In this document: positions 52,741-55,308 of the stretch, piece by piece
How the letters are laid out: each line of letters begins with the position of its first letter
How positions within the stretch are numbered: position 1 is the first letter of the stretch
Assembly (NCBI RefSeq): GCF_028715765.1
Contig: NZ_JAQURE010000022.1
Location: forward strand, 1-55,308
Direction of reading: 5' to 3'
Source: Rhodoferax sp.
GTDB taxonomy: Bacteria; Pseudomonadota; Gammaproteobacteria; Burkholderiales; Burkholderiaceae_C
Length of the DNA stretch: 55,308 nucleotides
Notes under the pieces: model-generated
What the model saw: the letters and a program-made list of their open reading frames with translations, nothing else
What the model was told of the DNA's origin: nothing
Databases searched by the model: none
Made by a program: the position numbers and the translations under genes

Positions 52741-54429
52741 GTGTTATTTCCAGTGTCAATGGGCTCTTTACTTTTCCGTCTGCTGCCATTTTTGAGGTGG
52801 CCAGCTCCCACTCGCGCCACTTTGACGGCCGACCTTGTGGCGGGTTTGACGGTTGTTTTGTTGGTTGTACCCCAGTCTTTGGCATATGCACAACTCGCAG
52901 GGGTGCCCGCTGTATATGGGCTCTATGCGGCGTTTATTCCATCGGTGGTGGGGGCGCTGTTTGGTTCTTCGGTCTGGCTCTCTACTGGCCCGGTAGCGCT
53001 CACGTCGTTGTTAACGGCAGCTAGCGTCGTGCAATTGGCGTATCCAGGCACAGAACAATTTTTTGCTAGTGTGACGTTGTTAGCGTTGCTATCGGGCATT
53101 TTTCAAGTTTTGATGGGCGTTTTCAAGGCCGGCGTTTTGCTCAATCTGCTTTCGCGACCCGTGTTGTCGGGTTTCATCAATGCTGCGGCTGTTGTCATCA
53201 CACTGTCACAGTTGCCAACGCTGCTGGGCATTCATCCGGTACAGACAGGCAGCATCGTCAAGGACACTTTTTTCTTGATCTTGAATGTGCCAACGCTGCA
53301 CCCCGCATCTACTTTGCTTGGCCTGTTAAGCCTGGGTATCCTATTGGTTCTGAAACGTTTTGTACCTAAAGTGCCTGGTGTCTTGGTGATGGTGGTGATC
53401 ATGACTGTGGTCAGTGCACAGCTTCAATTTGGTCAGATCGGTGGCCAAATTGTTGGGGATATTCCCAAGGGGTTACCTGATCTGATCTGGCCAGTTGTAG
53501 ATTGGCATATCGCGCTCACTTTAGTTCCGGCGGCTTTCGTGATTGCCTTGGTTAGCTTCATGGAGGCCATGTCCAGTTGCAAAGTCATGGCCATCAAAAC
53601 CCGCACCGGTTGGGATGAGAATCAGGAGCTGATTGGGCAAGGGTTAGCCAAAATTGTGGCTTCATTTTGTCATTCGATGCCTGTCAGTGGTTCATTTTCA
53701 AGGTCAGCCCTCAACTTGGCATCGGGTGCCCGCACTGGGTATTCCTCGGTTTTTGGCGGTGTCTGTATTTTGCTGGTGCTGCTCTTCTTCACGCCTTTGC
53801 TGTACCACCTTCCCAAGCCAGCTCTAGCCGCCATGATTGTCATGGCGGTCGTGAATTTGATTGACTTCTCGTCTCTGAAGCGTGCTTGGGCGGCGAGTCG
53901 AGATGACGGACTAGCTGCTCTGGTCACGTTTGGTGCAACGTTGTTATTGGCACCAAACATTCAGTTAGGCATTTTGATTGGCATTAGTTTTTCCCTTGCT
54001 GCGTTTATTTACCGCCGAATGTTTCCGAAAATATCCATTTTCAGACTCGGCGAGTCTGATGACTTGATCGAGAAGACGACTGCATCGCCAGCCCATGACG
54101 ACAGCAAGGTGATGGTGTTGCGGTTTGATGCTGCTCTGATTTTTGCCAACGCTTCTTTTTTTGAGGATGCGGTTAGACAAATTGAACGAGAGCATCCCAT
54201 GTTGCAACGACTCATTGTGTTGGCTACCGGGATCAATCTGCTGGATGCTTCGGCCGTCGACATGCTCAAAGAGCTGGTTGTGCACCTGAAAGAAAACGGC
54301 ATCGAACTGGTGTTTGTCGATGCAAAGCAGCACTTCATGGATGTCGCGCGGCGCACGGGACTGGCCCAATCCATTGGTGATAGCCGTTTTTATCCATCCC
54401 TTCAGGCGTCGTTGTGTGTCGAGAAATAA
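52741..54429 (+). CDS. SulP-family anion permease with STAS domain
   Basis: This 562-residue protein has the SulP signature LVAGLTVVLLVVPQSLAYAQ and PAVYGLYAAFIP, about ten or more spans, and a C-terminal STAS domain (about 440-555, ending with TGINLLDASAVDMLKELV). It probably carries sulfate or a related anion, perhaps exporting sulfate made by SoeABC; direction is not shown by sequence. The start is a GTG at 52741 next to the soeC stop, or the ATG at 52759. Confidence 0.87.
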   Translation: MLFPVSMGSLLFRLLPFLRWPAPTRATLTADLVAGLTVVLLVVPQSLAYAQLAGVPAVYGLYAAFIPSVVGALFGSSVWLSTGPVALTSLLTAASVVQLAYPGTEQFFASVTLLALLSGIFQVLMGVFKAGVLLNLLSRPVLSGFINAAAVVITLSQLPTLLGIHPVQTGSIVKDTFFLILNVPTLHPASTLLGLLSLGILLVLKRFVPKVPGVLVMVVIMTVVSAQLQFGQIGGQIVGDIPKGLPDLIWPVVDWHIALTLVPAAFVIALVSFMEAMSSCKVMAIKTRTGWDENQELIGQGLAKIVASFCHSMPVSGSFSRSALNLASGARTGYSSVFGGVCILLVLLFFTPLLYHLPKPALAAMIVMAVVNLIDFSSLKRAWAASRDDGLAALVTFGATLLLAPNIQLGILIGISFSLAAFIYRRMFPKISIFRLGESDDLIEKTTASPAHDDSKVMVLRFDAALIFANASFFEDAVRQIEREHPMLQRLIVLATGINLLDASAVDMLKELVVHLKENGIELVFVDAKQHFMDVARRTGLAQSIGDSRFYPSLQASLCVEK

Positions 54430-54472
54430 CGACTTTTTCAACTTAACCCACTTAACTTTCGAGTGAATATTT

Positions 54473-55111
54473 ATGAGTGATGCGCTTACTTACCTGATCA
54501 AGACTCGCCCCGAAACGGTGAGTCATTACTTTGCCTTCCTCAAAGAAACCGGCAAGCACCTGGACCCCAAGACGCGAAATTTGATTTCGGTCATTACCAA
54601 GGTTCACTCGCAAACTGACCGAGGTTTTCGTCAATACCTTGGCCGTGCCCTGCGTGAAGGTTGCAGCCCCATGGAAGTGCTGGATGCTTTGCTGATGGCT
54701 TTCCCCGCGTTGGGGCTGGCCAAGATCATTTGGGCGGTTGACATCATTTTGGACATGAACATTCCCGGTTTTGACCCTGATGTCATCACCCAAAAAGCGC
54801 CACCTGCTGGCGAGTGGCGCGACCTGATGGCGGCCAAAGATGCCCCAGACGGTGAGGTGTTGCGTGTTGAGCATGCCGGGCGTGGTTTGTTCATTTATCG
54901 CGACAAAAAAACCTACCAGGTGTACGACAGCCACTGTCCGCACCAAAGCACAGACATCACCCAACTGGCCGTGAAGGGCGTCACCCTCACGTGCCCAAAA
55001 CACCAATGGCAATTTGATGCCAAAAGTGGTGACTGCATCAAAAAAGGCAACACTGGGCTCACTCGCATTGAGTCCAAAGTGGTCAAAGGCCGTTTGCTGG
55101 CTTTTTGGTAA
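54473..55111 (+). CDS. AhpD/CMD-like domain fused to a Rieske [2Fe-2S] domain
   Basis: This 212-residue cytoplasmic protein has two parts. Residues about 5-100 look like a carboxymuconolactone decarboxylase/AhpD-type helical bundle (DPKTRNLISVITKVHSQTDR), but without a CxxC redox pair. Residues about 112-212 form a Rieske domain with CPHQS (Cys155, His157) and CPKHQW (Cys174, His177). The substrate is unknown. It follows the SulP gene by 43 bp. Confidence 0.8.
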   Translation: MSDALTYLIKTRPETVSHYFAFLKETGKHLDPKTRNLISVITKVHSQTDRGFRQYLGRALREGCSPMEVLDALLMAFPALGLAKIIWAVDIILDMNIPGFDPDVITQKAPPAGEWRDLMAAKDAPDGEVLRVEHAGRGLFIYRDKKTYQVYDSHCPHQSTDITQLAVKGVTLTCPKHQWQFDAKSGDCIKKGNTGLTRIESKVVKGRLLAFW

Positions 55112-55210
55112 GGCCGCGGCCACTGGATGTTTTGCAGACCTGACCCCATCACCCCAAGTGAAAAACAGCGTTAACCCCTTGATATTCAATTACAACGACC
55201 GGAGACAACC

Positions 55211-55308
55211 ATGAAAGCATCCAGACAATGCTTTTACTTCACCCCCCTGTGTGCCGCACTCATGGCCACCGGGGCGGCGCATGCCACCAACGGCATGTTG
55301 ATGGAAGG
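55211..55308 (+). CDS. Outer membrane protein of the FadL/TodX family, 5' end only
   Basis: Only 32 codons are present. A ribosome site (CCGGAGAC) precedes the ATG at 55211. The signal peptide TPLCAALMATGAAHA is followed by TNGMLMEG, the typical mature start of FadL-type transport proteins. The gene runs off the right edge. Such channels may take up hydrophobic sulfur compounds, but that is inference. Confidence 0.8.
   Translation, partial: MKASRQCFYFTPLCAALMATGAAHATNGMLME

Overview
This 55.3 kb window looks like the chromosome of a sulfur-oxidising betaproteobacterium. Burkholderiales is likely, and something near Rhodoferax or other Comamonadaceae is my best guess. I infer this from the housekeeping order folC - SPOR protein - cvpA - purF - metZ - gltX, from protein similarity recalled from memory, and from a 34-bp dispersed repeat of a kind I associate with that group. 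No database search was possible, so the taxonomy is provisional.

Region 1 (about 1-8.9 kb) is ordinary metabolism: argG (cut by the window start), ppnP, an ArsC/Spx-like gene, then folC, an SPOR protein, cvpA, purF, metZ and gltX, and a tRNA-Ala / tRNA-Glu / tRNA-Asp cluster ending in a clear terminator. Region 2 (9.1-22.8 kb, minus strand) is a complete reverse dissimilatory sulfite reductase operon, dsrABEFHCMKLJOPNR, followed by a siroheme methyltransferase. Here dsrN is fused to a DsrC-like domain. Region 3 (23.1-28.7 kb, plus strand) diverges from dsrA. It is a nine-gene accessory run with a small unknown protein, a Cas6/Cmx6-like protein, a cysteine-free DsrC paralogue, an all-helical unknown, a TauD-like dioxygenase, an HTH-ferredoxin-reductase fusion, an S24/LexA-like protein, another small unknown and a methyltransferase. 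It is the best candidate here for an undescribed system.

Region 4 (28.8-32.9 kb, minus) holds sulfur-trafficking genes: tusA, dsrE2, a secreted unknown, a YeeE/YedE transporter, a thioredoxin, a one-cysteine DsrC paralogue and a periplasmic DsrE. Region 5 (33.1-36.4 kb) encodes flavocytochrome c sulfide dehydrogenase, a c4-type cytochrome and a second YeeE/YedE transporter. Region 6 (36.5-46 kb) has a soxH-like hydrolase, a soxW-like thioredoxin and a Crp/Fnr regulator, then a small cytochrome and soxCDYZAXB. Region 7 (46-47.9 kb, minus) is a NarX/NarL-type two-component pair. Region 8 (48.1-55.3 kb) has soeABC (sulfite oxidation), a SulP permease, a fused AhpD-like/Rieske protein and the start of a FadL-type outer membrane protein.

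Together the genes describe a full route. Sulfide and thiosulfate are oxidised in the periplasm by FccAB and Sox, and sulfane sulfur is imported and relayed by YeeE, TusA, DsrE2, DsrEFH and DsrC. DsrAB oxidises sulfur to sulfite in the cytoplasm with the DsrMKJOP and DsrL electron partners. SoeABC then oxidises sulfite, and SulP may move sulfate. A complete Sox system including SoxCD next to rDsr is unusual. A 43-bp element with fixed internal spacing lies 106-120 bp upstream of three start codons: the accessory operon, tusA and soeA. It suggests a shared regulon.
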